A stretch of DNA of 33,310 nucleotides from a virus: IMG/VR virus record IMGVR_UViG_3300021964_000268, positions 1 to 33,310 of that record; one strand, 5' to 3'. Every line of letters starts with the position of its first letter. The first letter of the stretch is position 1. The notes beneath the pieces were generated by a model. It saw nothing but the letters and a program-made list of their open reading frames with translations. It was not told where the DNA came from and did not search any database. The position numbers and the translations under genes are program-made. Positions 21,933 through 28,665 of this stretch are shown here, in pieces.

Positions 21933-22146
21933 GAACTCCACTGGCTGTGCCGGATTACAAGGGGAGAAGTTGAGCGTGAATCACTGAGGGTCCGCGGTTG
22001 AGGGCGAGCCTTTCCGCGCCAGCGGAAAAAATAGCCGCCCGATTGTGAGGGGGAGCTTTTCCGCTTCAGCGGAAAAATAAGCGCCCCGAACGCGTGGAAA
22101 CCGTTATTCTCGCGGCCCCTTGTAATACGGTGCAGACTGTGGATTC
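21933..22146. promoter_or_regulatory. Structured control region: long inverted repeat around two hairpins
   Basis: Left arm 21933-21964 and right arm 22116-22146 are inverted copies. The most conserved core is CCGGATTACAAGGGG (left) versus CCGTATTACAAGGGG (right, - strand). Over the whole arm only three mismatches, two wobble-compatible changes and one bulge are seen. Between the arms are two direct copies of a 35-base hairpin unit. The region lies between the leftward early cluster (21881) and the rightward late operon (22732). It could be a structured transcript, an origin, or a divergent operator. Confidence 0.6.
22006..22087. repeat. Two direct copies of a 35-base hairpin unit
   Basis: Units 22006-22040 and 22053-22087 start 47 bases apart. 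Each has an upper stem (TTTCCGC/GCGGAAA, and TTTTCCGC/GCGGAAAA), a tetraloop (GCCA, TTCA), an A-rich bulge on the 3' side (AAATA, ATAA) and a lower GC stem. The lower stem differs in sequence between copies (GGGCG with CGCCC; GGGG with CCCC) but stays paired. Confidence 0.7.
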
Positions 22147-22690
22147 GTCGCGGTTGTCAGGCTACGACGGGTACTGGTTCTAGCAAGCAGTCTAGGGGGT
22201 CAGCAGGGTGCTGGAGCTTGGGATTGGTGGCGGGCTTGATTTTGCCAAGACTAGCTGGGCACCCAACTCTAGACGAAGGTGAGGTGGATCTTAGCGGCTG
22301 GTGGAGCTTACCCCAATCCCAGATAAGTTCGGCAAAGGCGTGGCTTGGTGATGGTTGATTCTACTCTCTGTCAATTGGATAGGAATAGATAGCTATATGG
22401 TCCCACCCAGACTCTCACACTCGCCCATTCATGGCACCTCTAGCGGCTACTCCTCTCTCTATCGAATCTATCGGCTTATCAGACTAAAACATGGAACAAT
22501 TCAACAGGGGGGAGGGGGAATCTGCGTTGTTTATATATAGTAGTTGCCACCCAGATACAAAAAAGAGTGAAATTAGAAAAGAGGAAAGCCTTGCAATTAC
22601 TATCTAAACGGCCCATTCTGTTATGCGAATAAGTAATACCGGAAAGAGGATTTGTATTTCCATAGATTTATCTATAGGATAGGGGGGGTA
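22147..22690. other. Non-coding region with several dyads
   Basis: About 540 bases without a credible gene. Visible pairs on the + strand: CGTCG (22146-22150) with CGACG (22165-22169); AGACTG (22134-22139) with CAGTCT (22188-22193), which competes with the right arm of the preceding inverted repeat; CAGCA/TGCTG (22201-22213, 3-base loop); CTAG-flanked hairpin at 22251-22272; TGGGATTGG (22219-22227) with CCAATCCCA (22313-22321). TGGAGCTT occurs twice (22212 and 22302). From about 22330 on I see no further strong structure until the promoter-like region near 22652. Confidence 0.5.
22652..22680 (+). promoter_or_regulatory. Candidate late promoter with palindromic operator
   Basis: TTGTAT (22652-22657), 17 bases, TAGGAT (22675-22680), 52 bases before the first late gene. 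The spacer holds the palindrome ATAGATTTATCTAT (22662-22675), reaching into the -10. A dyad in the spacer is a common operator position. Box matches are moderate. Confidence 0.35.
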
Positions 22691-22693
22691 TGG

Positions 22694-22719
22694 CGGGCTT
22701 AGTGGCCCGTTTCACTTTT
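22694..22719 (+). promoter_or_regulatory. Leader hairpin before the late operon
   Basis: CGGGC (22694-22698), loop TTAGTG, GCCCG (22705-22709), then a T-rich TTTCACTTTT directly before the AAGGAG ribosome site. It looks like a weak terminator or attenuator in the 5' leader; the T-run is interrupted, so strength is uncertain. Confidence 0.4.
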
Positions 22720-22731
22720 AAGGAGTCCAAA

Positions 22732-22914
22732 ATGGAAAAGAAACCAGACCACACAGTTGAGTATACGTCCATTGATTACCACTCAATGTGCGAGAAATCC
22801 AAAAGGCGCGTAAAAGAGATGCAACAACAGGGCATCCCAACGATGCACGACTCTAAATCCAGCCCTGATGAAATAGGGCAGATGCCTAGTTATTCGATTG
22901 TGATGATGGGCTAA
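22732..22914 (+). CDS. Hypothetical protein, first late gene
   Basis: A 60-residue protein, MEKKPDHTVEYTSIDYHSMCEKS; start chosen for AAGGAG seven bases upstream (a longer reading from 22690 has none). Charged and helical, ending PSYSIVMMG. It is two bases before TerS and probably co-expressed with the packaging genes. No motif recognised. Confidence 0.65.
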   Translation: MEKKPDHTVEYTSIDYHSMCEKSKRRVKEMQQQGIPTMHDSKSSPDEIGQMPSYSIVMMG

Positions 22915-22916
22915 CA

Positions 22917-23330
22917 ATGGATAGCTCTAAATCTGGCGATGAGGCCAATCAACCACGAACTCAAAGCTCTGGTAGACCCTCAAAGCGCGACCTTGCTGTA
23001 AATTCCAAAAAAGGAAGAGGTAAGGTAGGGCGTCCAAAGGGTGACGCGGCGATAATTAACGAGTATAAGGCCCGTATGCTGGCCTCGCCACGCTCCAAGA
23101 AGGTGATGGATACGATTTTTGAGGCGGCTTTAGACCACGACCACCGTAATCAGGCGGCGGCATGGAAGCTGGTAATGGATAGAATCCTGCCAGTAGCGGC
23201 ATTTGAGAAGGATGTTGTGCAGAGCGGCGGCAAAAGCGCCATTCAAATCAACATCACGGGACTTGGCGCGGCAGAGGTGTCGGGCCACAGCACAATTGAC
23301 GGAGACTCCGGTGAGATACTTCGAGATTGA
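22917..23330 (+). CDS. Terminase small subunit
   Basis: A 137-residue protein. Residues 1-45 are a basic, disordered head (RGKVGRPKG, an AT-hook-like GRPKG). Residues 46-95 contain the conserved block SPRSKKVMDTIFEAALDHDHRNQAAAWKLVMDRILP with FEKD after it, a pattern I know from small terminase subunits of marine podoviruses; the last 40 residues include AIQINITG. TerS binds the packaging site and directs TerL. TerL follows after two small genes, supporting this. The last 20 bases overlap the endolysin gene. Confidence 0.75.
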   Translation: MDSSKSGDEANQPRTQSSGRPSKRDLAVNSKKGRGKVGRPKGDAAIINEYKARMLASPRSKKVMDTIFEAALDHDHRNQAAAWKLVMDRILPVAAFEKDVVQSGGKSAIQINITGLGAAEVSGHSTIDGDSGEILRD

Positions 23331-23652
23331 GGAGTTTGACTGCTCTGCCACAGGCAGAAATGCAATGAATCCTGCTTTCTTAGAAAGAATCGACGAACTC
23401 CGACATCGCTGTAACTTCCCTTTCCTAATTACCTCTGGGTATAGAGCGGAAACTCACCCTATCGAAGCTGAAAAATCTAAACCTGGCACTCACTCTAACG
23501 GCATTGCGGCAGATATAGCGGTTTCTAATGGGGCAGATCGCTACAAACTATTAACTACTGCTTTACAAATGGGATTTACAGGGATTGGCGTAGCCAAAAC
23601 CTTTATCCATGTAGATGACAGGAAAAGTGCCCCCGTAGTTTGGACGTACTGA
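23311..23652 (+). CDS. M15 peptidase endolysin
   Basis: A 113-residue protein with a GTG start (GGAGA five bases before it). It begins (M)RYFEIEEFDCSATGRNAM and has SGYR (42-45), GTHSNGIAADI (59-69) and FIHVDDR (98-104). H61, D68 and H100 are the zinc ligands of the M15/VanY-type L,D- or D-Ala carboxypeptidase fold; phage members cut peptidoglycan cross-bridges or stems. It is a single catalytic domain without a wall-binding domain. The start lies inside the TerS gene, and its stop overlaps the next ATG as TGATG. The holin is encoded far away at 1212-1589. Confidence 0.85.
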   Translation: MRYFEIEEFDCSATGRNAMNPAFLERIDELRHRCNFPFLITSGYRAETHPIEAEKSKPGTHSNGIAADIAVSNGADRYKLLTTALQMGFTGIGVAKTFIHVDDRKSAPVVWTY

Positions 23653-23993
23653 TGCTATATACAACGAACACAAACGTAACAACGACAGACACATCAACCA
23701 TTGTGACTGTGCCAAGCGGCTATGTTGCCCATTGGAATATGTTGTTTGTCAGTAACATTGGTGGATCTACCAATGGCGTTGGGATTTATGTGGATAAAGC
23801 AGACTCAACGAGAGTTGATGTGTTGGGCGGTGGAAACCTGTCTTCCAAAGATTACATTTTGCTTAGTGACGCTGTTTTTGTATTGCAAGCTGGAGATGTA
23901 GTGAAAGCATTTACCACATCCGCAGGTGATGTGGAGTTTGTTTTGACATTTGACCTGTTAGAAGCGCCAGCGACTTTCGTTAGCTTTTCATGA
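23652..23993 (+). CDS. Small beta-rich virion-type protein
   Basis: A 113-residue protein starting MLYTTNTNVTTTDTSTIVTV, coupled to the endolysin by TGATG and to TerL by ATGA. Alternating Val/Thr/Gly pattern (VPSGYVAHWNMLFVSNIGG, GVGIYVDKAD, FVLQAGDVVKAFTTSAGDVEFVLTFDLLE) predicts a beta-sandwich. Similar small proteins near terminase genes occur in podoviruses and are suspected decoration, fibre or head-completion proteins. Function is not established. Confidence 0.65.
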   Translation: MLYTTNTNVTTTDTSTIVTVPSGYVAHWNMLFVSNIGGSTNGVGIYVDKADSTRVDVLGGGNLSSKDYILLSDAVFVLQAGDVVKAFTTSAGDVEFVLTFDLLEAPATFVSFS

Positions 23994-25240
23994 CCGACCT
24001 GAATGTAGAGTTATTGCCGTGGCAAACCGATGTTTATTCGGACACTACGCGGTTTAAGGTTGTAGCGGCAGGACGCCGAACTGGAAAGTCTAGGCTTGCG
24101 GCATGGATGCTGATTATTAATGGCCTTCAAGCAGATAAAGGTCATGTTTTTTACGTTGCGCCCACCCAAGGTCAGGCCCGTGACATCATGTGGCAAACCC
24201 TTTTGGAGCTAGGACACCCTGTAATATCTGGATCGCATATAAATAATCTCCAGATCAGGCTGGTCAACGGGGCCACTATTAGTCTTAAGGGGGCCGATAG
24301 GCCAGAGACAATGCGTGGCGTGTCCTTGAAGTTTCTTGTGATGGACGAATATGCGGATATGAAGCCCGATGTATGGGAACAGATCCTACGTCCAGCACTT
24401 GCAGACCAAAAAGGAAGTGCTTTGTTTATTGGGACCCCTATGGGGCGCAATCACTTCTATGAGCTTTATAAGTATGCCGAGCTAGGAGAGGACGAAACCT
24501 ACAAAGGCTGGCACTTTACAAGTTACGACAACCCAATTCTGGATTCTGAAGAGATTGATATAGCCAAGAGGTCTATGTCCTCCTACGCATTTCGCCAGGA
24601 ATTTATGGCTTCTTTTGAGGCTAGAGGCTCTGAAATGTTTAAGGAAGGCTGGGTTCAGTTTGGCGATTGCCCAGATGTGGGTGATTACTATATTGCAATT
24701 GACTTGGCGGGCTTTGAGGATGTCAATAAGAAAAGAACAAAGAACACGAAGCTTGATGAAACCGCTATTGCTGTTGTGAAGACAAATCCTGATGGGTGGT
24801 TTGTAGAAAACATTATCCACGGGCGCTGGGATTTAAATGAAACAGCAGTCAAAATTTTTCAAGCAGTGCGTGATTACAGGCCCATTAGCGTTGGAATTGA
24901 AAAAGGAATTGCAAAGCAAGCAGTTATGTCTCCGCTAACTGACTTAATGAAACGGTATGGTGTTTTTTTTAGGATTGAAGAGTTAAGTCACGGCAATCGC
25001 AAAAAAACAGACAGAGTAATGTGGGCTTTGCAAGGGCGTTTTGAAAACGGTTATGTTACTTTAAACAAAGGGGAATGGAACAATAGATTTTTAGATCAGC
25101 TGTTCCAGTTTCCAGATGCACTAACTCATGATGACTTAGTTGATGCTTTGGCATATATTGACCAGCTAGCTCAAGTTGCATACGACTATGACTATGAAGT
25201 TGATAATCATGAGATCATGGATGTTATTGCAGGATATTAA
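23990..25240 (+). CDS. terL: Terminase large subunit
   Basis: A 416-residue DNA-packaging motor. The ATPase part has Walker A AGRRTGKS at 27-34, Walker B FLVMDE at 115-120 followed by YADMKP, and the coupling motif FIGTP at 147-151. The nuclease part has D238 (YYIAIDLAGFED), E304 (VGIEKG) and the D381-D382 pair (THDDLVDALAY), the usual RuvC-like metal-binding acids. Length is short but within the range for podoviral TerL. It pumps DNA through the portal, which is encoded 13 bases downstream. Confidence 0.9.
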   Translation: MTDLNVELLPWQTDVYSDTTRFKVVAAGRRTGKSRLAAWMLIINGLQADKGHVFYVAPTQGQARDIMWQTLLELGHPVISGSHINNLQIRLVNGATISLKGADRPETMRGVSLKFLVMDEYADMKPDVWEQILRPALADQKGSALFIGTPMGRNHFYELYKYAELGEDETYKGWHFTSYDNPILDSEEIDIAKRSMSSYAFRQEFMASFEARGSEMFKEGWVQFGDCPDVGDYYIAIDLAGFEDVNKKRTKNTKLDETAIAVVKTNPDGWFVENIIHGRWDLNETAVKIFQAVRDYRPISVGIEKGIAKQAVMSPLTDLMKRYGVFFRIEELSHGNRKKTDRVMWALQGRFENGYVTLNKGEWNNRFLDQLFQFPDALTHDDLVDALAYIDQLAQVAYDYDYEVDNHEIMDVIAGY

Positions 25241-25253
25241 ATAGGAATTCAAG

Positions 25254-27281
25254 ATGGCAGAAGAACTGTATAGCCCAGATCCAATGATGATTGAAGATTC
25301 TCTTGAGTCGTGGGTCATAAATAAGTGTGACCAGTGGAGAGATCATTATGAATCAAACTACGAAGCGCGTTTTGAGGAATACTATCGGTTATGGAGAGGT
25401 CAATGGGACCCTGTTGACTCCGAAAGAGCATCAGAACGTTCTCGCATTATCTCTCCTGCGCTTCAGCAGGCTGTAGAGTCTAATGTCGCAGAGCTTGAAG
25501 AGGCTACCTTTGGGCGTGGCAAGTGGTTTGATATTTCAGACGAAACAGGCGATACAAAGCGGGATGACGTTCTTTATCTGCGCAAAAAACTTTCAGAAGA
25601 CTTTGAGAGTAACAAAATTAGGAAGGCGGTTGCTGAGTGTCTAATTAACTCTGCTGTCTTTGGAACGGGCATTGGTGAAATTGTTTTAGAAGAAATCAAG
25701 GAAATGAAGCCTGCTACCGAGTCCATTATGGATGGAGAGCTTCAAGCTGTAGGCGTAAACATTACAGACCGCTTTGTTGTAAAGCTGAAGCCAGTGCTTC
25801 CACAAAACTTTTTAATTGATCCCGTAGCCACATCTATTGAAGATGCTTATGGCGTAGCTATTGATGAGTTTGTTAGCAAGCATCATGTTGAGATTTTGCA
25901 GGAAGAAGGCGTATATCGTCAGGCTCCTCTTGGGTCTGCGGCTCCTGATACTGACCTTGAGCCAGATCAGGATCTTACGATTTACAATGATGACAAAATT
26001 CGGCTAACCAAATACTACGGTCTTGTGCCTACTGAGCTTTTGAAGGCAGAAGGTTTGGATATTGAAGACGATTCTATGTACACCGAAGCTATTGTGGTAA
26101 TTGGCAATGGCGGCGTGTTACTGAAGGCAACAAGAAACCCTTACATGATGGGTGATCGGCCTGTTGTGGCATTTCCATGGGATGTGGTTCCTGGGCGCTT
26201 TTGGGGTCGAGGTGTTTGTGAAAAGGGATATAACAGCCAAAAAGCGTTAGACACTGAATTGCGAGCGCGCATTGATGCGTTGTCTTTGACAATACATCCT
26301 ATGCTGGCTGTAGATGCAACGCGATTGCCTCGCGGTGCTAAGCCAGAGGTTCGCCCAGGAAAAATGATCCTAACGAACGGCGACCCCCGAGAGGTTTTAC
26401 AGCCATTTAACTTTGGTCAGGTTGGTCAGATTACATTTGCGCAGGCGGCAAGCCTTCAGCAAATGGTTCAGCAGGCTACTGGTGCGGTTGATTCTGCTGG
26501 CATTGCAGGACAAGTAAATGGCGAGGCTACGGCGGCAGGCATTTCTATGTCGCTGGGCGCTCTTATCAAGCGTCACAAGCGAACCTTGATTAATTTCCAG
26601 CAGTCATTTTTGATGCCGTTTGTTACGAAGGCGGCCCACCGTTATATGCAGTTTGATCCAGAAAATTATCCAGTTAAAGACTACAAGTTTATTGCTACGT
26701 CTACGCTGGGGATTATTGCTCGTGAATACGAGGTTGCTCAACTGGTTCAGTTGCTACAAACCATGAAGCAAGACAGTCCTTTGTACCCTGTGTTGATTCA
26801 GAGCATTATCGACAACATGAATCTGAGCAACAGAGAGGAGCTAATTGCGGCAATGCAACAGGCATCACAGCCTAATCCGCAGGCTCAGCAAATGGCAATG
26901 ATGGCTCAGCAGAGTCAGCTTGAGTTTCAGCAGAGTCAAACTGCGGCATTGCAGGCACAAGCGGCTGAGTCGCAGGCAAGAGCAAGCAAGCTGTCAGTTG
27001 AGGCTGGTCTTGCCCCAGAAGAGTTACAAATCGACAAAATCAATGCAATCACGCGCAATCTAAAAGAAGGCTCGGAAGAAGATAAAGAGTTTGAGCGAAG
27101 ACTTAAGGTTGCGGATAGACTTCTAAAAGAACGTGAAGTGGAGGTGAAAAAACCCGATGTTAATGACGCAAACCGAAATGAACCGCCTGTTCAGCGAAGT
27201 GAACCAAGCATTCAAGAAGCACTCGGAACAAATGCTGGAGTTGCAGAACAGATTGGAGGCATTGGAGAGCAAATTCAATGA
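25254..27281 (+). CDS. Portal protein (head-tail connector)
   Basis: A 675-residue protein after AAATAGGA. It contains the segments YRLWRGQWDPVDSERASERSRII (about 44-66), FGTGIGEI (about 138), a central beta domain, WGRGVCEKGYNSQKALD (about 318) and a helical QQMVQQATGAVDSAGIAGQ (about 405-423), all features of podoviral (P22/T7-like) portal proteins; the C-terminal 120 residues are Gln/Ala-rich coiled coil (QANPQAQQMAMMAQQSQLEF) as in portal barrels. It forms the dodecameric ring for DNA entry and binds TerL. The 3' end overlaps a small reading frame in another frame. Confidence 0.85.
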   Translation: MAEELYSPDPMMIEDSLESWVINKCDQWRDHYESNYEARFEEYYRLWRGQWDPVDSERASERSRIISPALQQAVESNVAELEEATFGRGKWFDISDETGDTKRDDVLYLRKKLSEDFESNKIRKAVAECLINSAVFGTGIGEIVLEEIKEMKPATESIMDGELQAVGVNITDRFVVKLKPVLPQNFLIDPVATSIEDAYGVAIDEFVSKHHVEILQEEGVYRQAPLGSAAPDTDLEPDQDLTIYNDDKIRLTKYYGLVPTELLKAEGLDIEDDSMYTEAIVVIGNGGVLLKATRNPYMMGDRPVVAFPWDVVPGRFWGRGVCEKGYNSQKALDTELRARIDALSLTIHPMLAVDATRLPRGAKPEVRPGKMILTNGDPREVLQPFNFGQVGQITFAQAASLQQMVQQATGAVDSAGIAGQVNGEATAAGISMSLGALIKRHKRTLINFQQSFLMPFVTKAAHRYMQFDPENYPVKDYKFIATSTLGIIAREYEVAQLVQLLQTMKQDSPLYPVLIQSIIDNMNLSNREELIAAMQQASQPNPQAQQMAMMAQQSQLEFQQSQTAALQAQAAESQARASKLSVEAGLAPEELQIDKINAITRNLKEGSEEDKEFERRLKVADRLLKEREVEVKKPDVNDANRNEPPVQRSEPSIQEALGTNAGVAEQIGGIGEQIQ

Positions 27282-27363
27282 GCAAGAAAAAAGACCCAAA
27301 ACTGGAACGCGCGGGCGTAAGCGGGTACAACAAACCGAAGAGAACGCCGAAACATCCGACTAA
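27157..27363 (+). CDS. Possible overlapping coiled-coil gene at the portal 3' end
   Basis: A 68-residue frame overlapping the portal by 125 bases and the next gene by 86 bases. It reads MNRLFSEVNQAFKKHSEQ from the third ATG, followed by LELQNRLEALESKF, a convincing heptad coiled coil, then a basic and acidic tail (TRGRKRVQQTEEN). GGAGG stands 12 bases before the first ATG. Small coiled-coil proteins behind portal genes are known from related phages. Because all three frames are used here, part could be chance; the hydrophobic spacing argues against it. Confidence 0.45.
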   Translation: MLMTQTEMNRLFSEVNQAFKKHSEQMLELQNRLEALESKFNEQEKRPKTGTRGRKRVQQTEENAETSD

Positions 27364-27544
27364 AAAGTTTGTTGTTGTTGCTAAAAAGGGTGACAAGACA
27401 AAAACGATTAGGTTTGGGGATCAGAAGATGACGATCAAGAAAGACCAGCCTGCTCGGAGAAAGTCATTTAGGGCAAGGCACAAGTGCGATACTAACCCGC
27501 CAGATAAATTAACGGCTCGATACTGGTCTTGCAAAAAGTGGTAA
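27278..27544 (+). CDS. Basic conserved small phage protein
   Basis: An 88-residue basic protein, MSKKKDPKLERAGVSGYNKP, with KRTPKHPTKKFVVVAKKGDKTKTIRFGDQ (about 21-49) and an end RRKSFRARHKC...LTARYWSCKKW. The string 'AGVSGYNKPKRTP...KKFVVVAK' is recurrent in marine T7-like and other phages. Function unknown; high K/R content and place in the morphogenesis operon suggest a DNA-linked virion role. ATGA overlap with the portal. Confidence 0.8.
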   Translation: MSKKKDPKLERAGVSGYNKPKRTPKHPTKKFVVVAKKGDKTKTIRFGDQKMTIKKDQPARRKSFRARHKCDTNPPDKLTARYWSCKKW

Positions 27545-27565
27545 ATCATAACTAAGGAGTGTGTT

Positions 27566-28267
27566 TTGAGTGCATTGGAGCGTAAGTACAAGTTAAAAAC
27601 AAAAGATGGTATCGATACTGCAATTAAGTATCACCGATTTAAAAACCGCCCTGAAGAGAAGATTGTTGTGATGTACTCAGGCGGCATGGACAGCGTATCT
27701 CTCGCATGGAGTCTGCTAGAGCATACAAAGTTTGATGTACACATTCACTCAATTTACCTAGACAACTCTGAGGGTAGGTTTAAAGCCGAGGCAGAGGCTA
27801 TTCATAACAGCATCAACTGGCTAAGAGATAATCAACGGCCTTTTGAGTTTTCGGCTTCGCTTTATTCGTATCGCGCAAAATATCCTGGCGGCAGAGATAT
27901 GTCGTTAGCGCTGTTTCAAGCTGGTCGAGTAATTGCCGCTACCACAGAAAAAGTTGTTGGGGTATTTACTGGCGATTACAACATGAGCAAAGAGGAAAGT
28001 GCGGAGGCATACGGAGTTTTAACTGCTCTTTCTATGGCAAAAAACTACAAGCCAAAGTGGGCCGCTCCCTTTGATTATATGAGCAAGGTTTCTTTAGAAA
28101 GAAGCCTTGGTGTTTATTACGCAATGCCAGAGGGCTTGCGAAATTTGTATTGGTCGTGTAGAAGACCCAAGGAAGGCCCAGCTGGATTTTTAACTTGCGG
28201 CGAGTGTCATGCGTGTAAGCGCCAACATCAGATGAAGCAGGAGATAAAGCGTGGCGAAAAGCAGTAA
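27566..28267 (+). CDS. QueC-like PP-loop enzyme
   Basis: A 233-residue protein with a TTG start and AAGGAG six bases before it. Residues 33-43 (IVVMYSGGMDS) hold the ATP-pyrophosphatase PP-loop SGGxDS; HIHSIYLDN follows. Near the end C198 (YWSCRRP) and C211, C214, C217 (LTCGECHACKRQH) form a four-Cys zinc site like that of QueC, the enzyme that turns 7-carboxy-7-deazaguanine into preQ0. PAPS reductases share the PP-loop but not this site. The C198-C211 spacing is longer than in common QueC. No QueD, QueE or transglycosylase was seen in the window. Possible roles are 7-deazaguanine DNA modification or tRNA queuosine supply. Confidence 0.7.
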   Translation: MSALERKYKLKTKDGIDTAIKYHRFKNRPEEKIVVMYSGGMDSVSLAWSLLEHTKFDVHIHSIYLDNSEGRFKAEAEAIHNSINWLRDNQRPFEFSASLYSYRAKYPGGRDMSLALFQAGRVIAATTEKVVGVFTGDYNMSKEESAEAYGVLTALSMAKNYKPKWAAPFDYMSKVSLERSLGVYYAMPEGLRNLYWSCRRPKEGPAGFLTCGECHACKRQHQMKQEIKRGEKQ

Positions 28268-28505
28268 TCATTACAAGCGCGATGGCACTTTGTACTCAGG
28301 CGGGACTCACAAAATGCCAAATGGAGAGATTCACTCTGGCAAAACCCATACTAGCGGGTCAGTGCGGCTTTATCACTTTGATGATTTATCTAAAACAGCA
28401 CAGGAAAAAGCTATGAAATACAACAAGCCTACACCTAAAAAGTCACCTTCTCGCAAAAGAACGCCAGCAAAACCCAAGCGTAAGCCAATGAAGCGCGGTT
28501 ACTAA
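28251..28505 (+). CDS. Basic conserved phage protein (HYKRDGTLYSGG type)
   Basis: An 84-residue protein, GTG start, AGGAG seven bases upstream and inside the end of the preceding gene. It reads (M)AKSSNHYKRDGTLYSGGTH, then SGKTHTSGSVRLYHFDDLSKTAQEKA and a Lys/Pro/Arg-rich tail (SPSRKRTPAKPKRKPMKRGY). The central pattern recurs in marine phage proteins of unknown function; the tail looks like a histone-like DNA-binding arm. Confidence 0.75.
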   Translation: MAKSSNHYKRDGTLYSGGTHKMPNGEIHSGKTHTSGSVRLYHFDDLSKTAQEKAMKYNKPTPKKSPSRKRTPAKPKRKPMKRGY

Positions 28506-28506
28506 A

Positions 28507-28665
28507 GTGCCTAAAAAGCAAAAGAAAGCAAACGATGCTTGTGCAAAAAAGGTCAAAGCTCGTTACAAGGTATGGCCTTCTGCGTATGCGTCCGGTGCTG
28601 TAGCCAAATGCCGAAAGGTTGGCGCTAAAAACTGGGGGAATAAGAGTGGCAGTAAGAAAAAGTAA
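28507..28665 (+). CDS. 52-residue basic phage protein (KARYKVWPSAYASGA)
   Basis: A gene below usual cut-offs with GTG start directly behind the previous stop: (M)PKKQKKANDACAKKVKARY, then KVWPSAYASGAVAKCRKVGAKNWGNKSG. The motif K-V-K-A-R-Y-K-V-W-P-S-A-Y-A-S-G-A is very common in small phage proteins. No strong ribosome site is visible, so translation probably depends on coupling. It overlaps the next start by 20 bases. Confidence 0.75.
   Translation: MPKKQKKANDACAKKVKARYKVWPSAYASGAVAKCRKVGAKNWGNKSGSKKK

Noticed and set aside
22006-22087. The two TTTCCGC hairpins as transcription terminators
   Set aside because: On both strands the stems are preceded, not followed, by the T-run, so they do not fit rho-independent termination.
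21933-22146. Inverted arms as terminal repeats of a small mobile element
   Set aside because: No target-site duplication is visible outside the arms, and the inner part is a duplicated hairpin rather than unrelated DNA.
22355-22540. 61-codon frame in the non-coding region
   Set aside because: Starts with TTG, no clear ribosome site, composition without a plausible fold, and lies in a region full of dyads.
27566-28267. PAPS reductase annotation for the PP-loop protein
   Set aside because: The four-Cys C-terminal zinc site points to QueC-like enzymes; the typical PAPS reductase C-terminal ECGLH motif is not seen.
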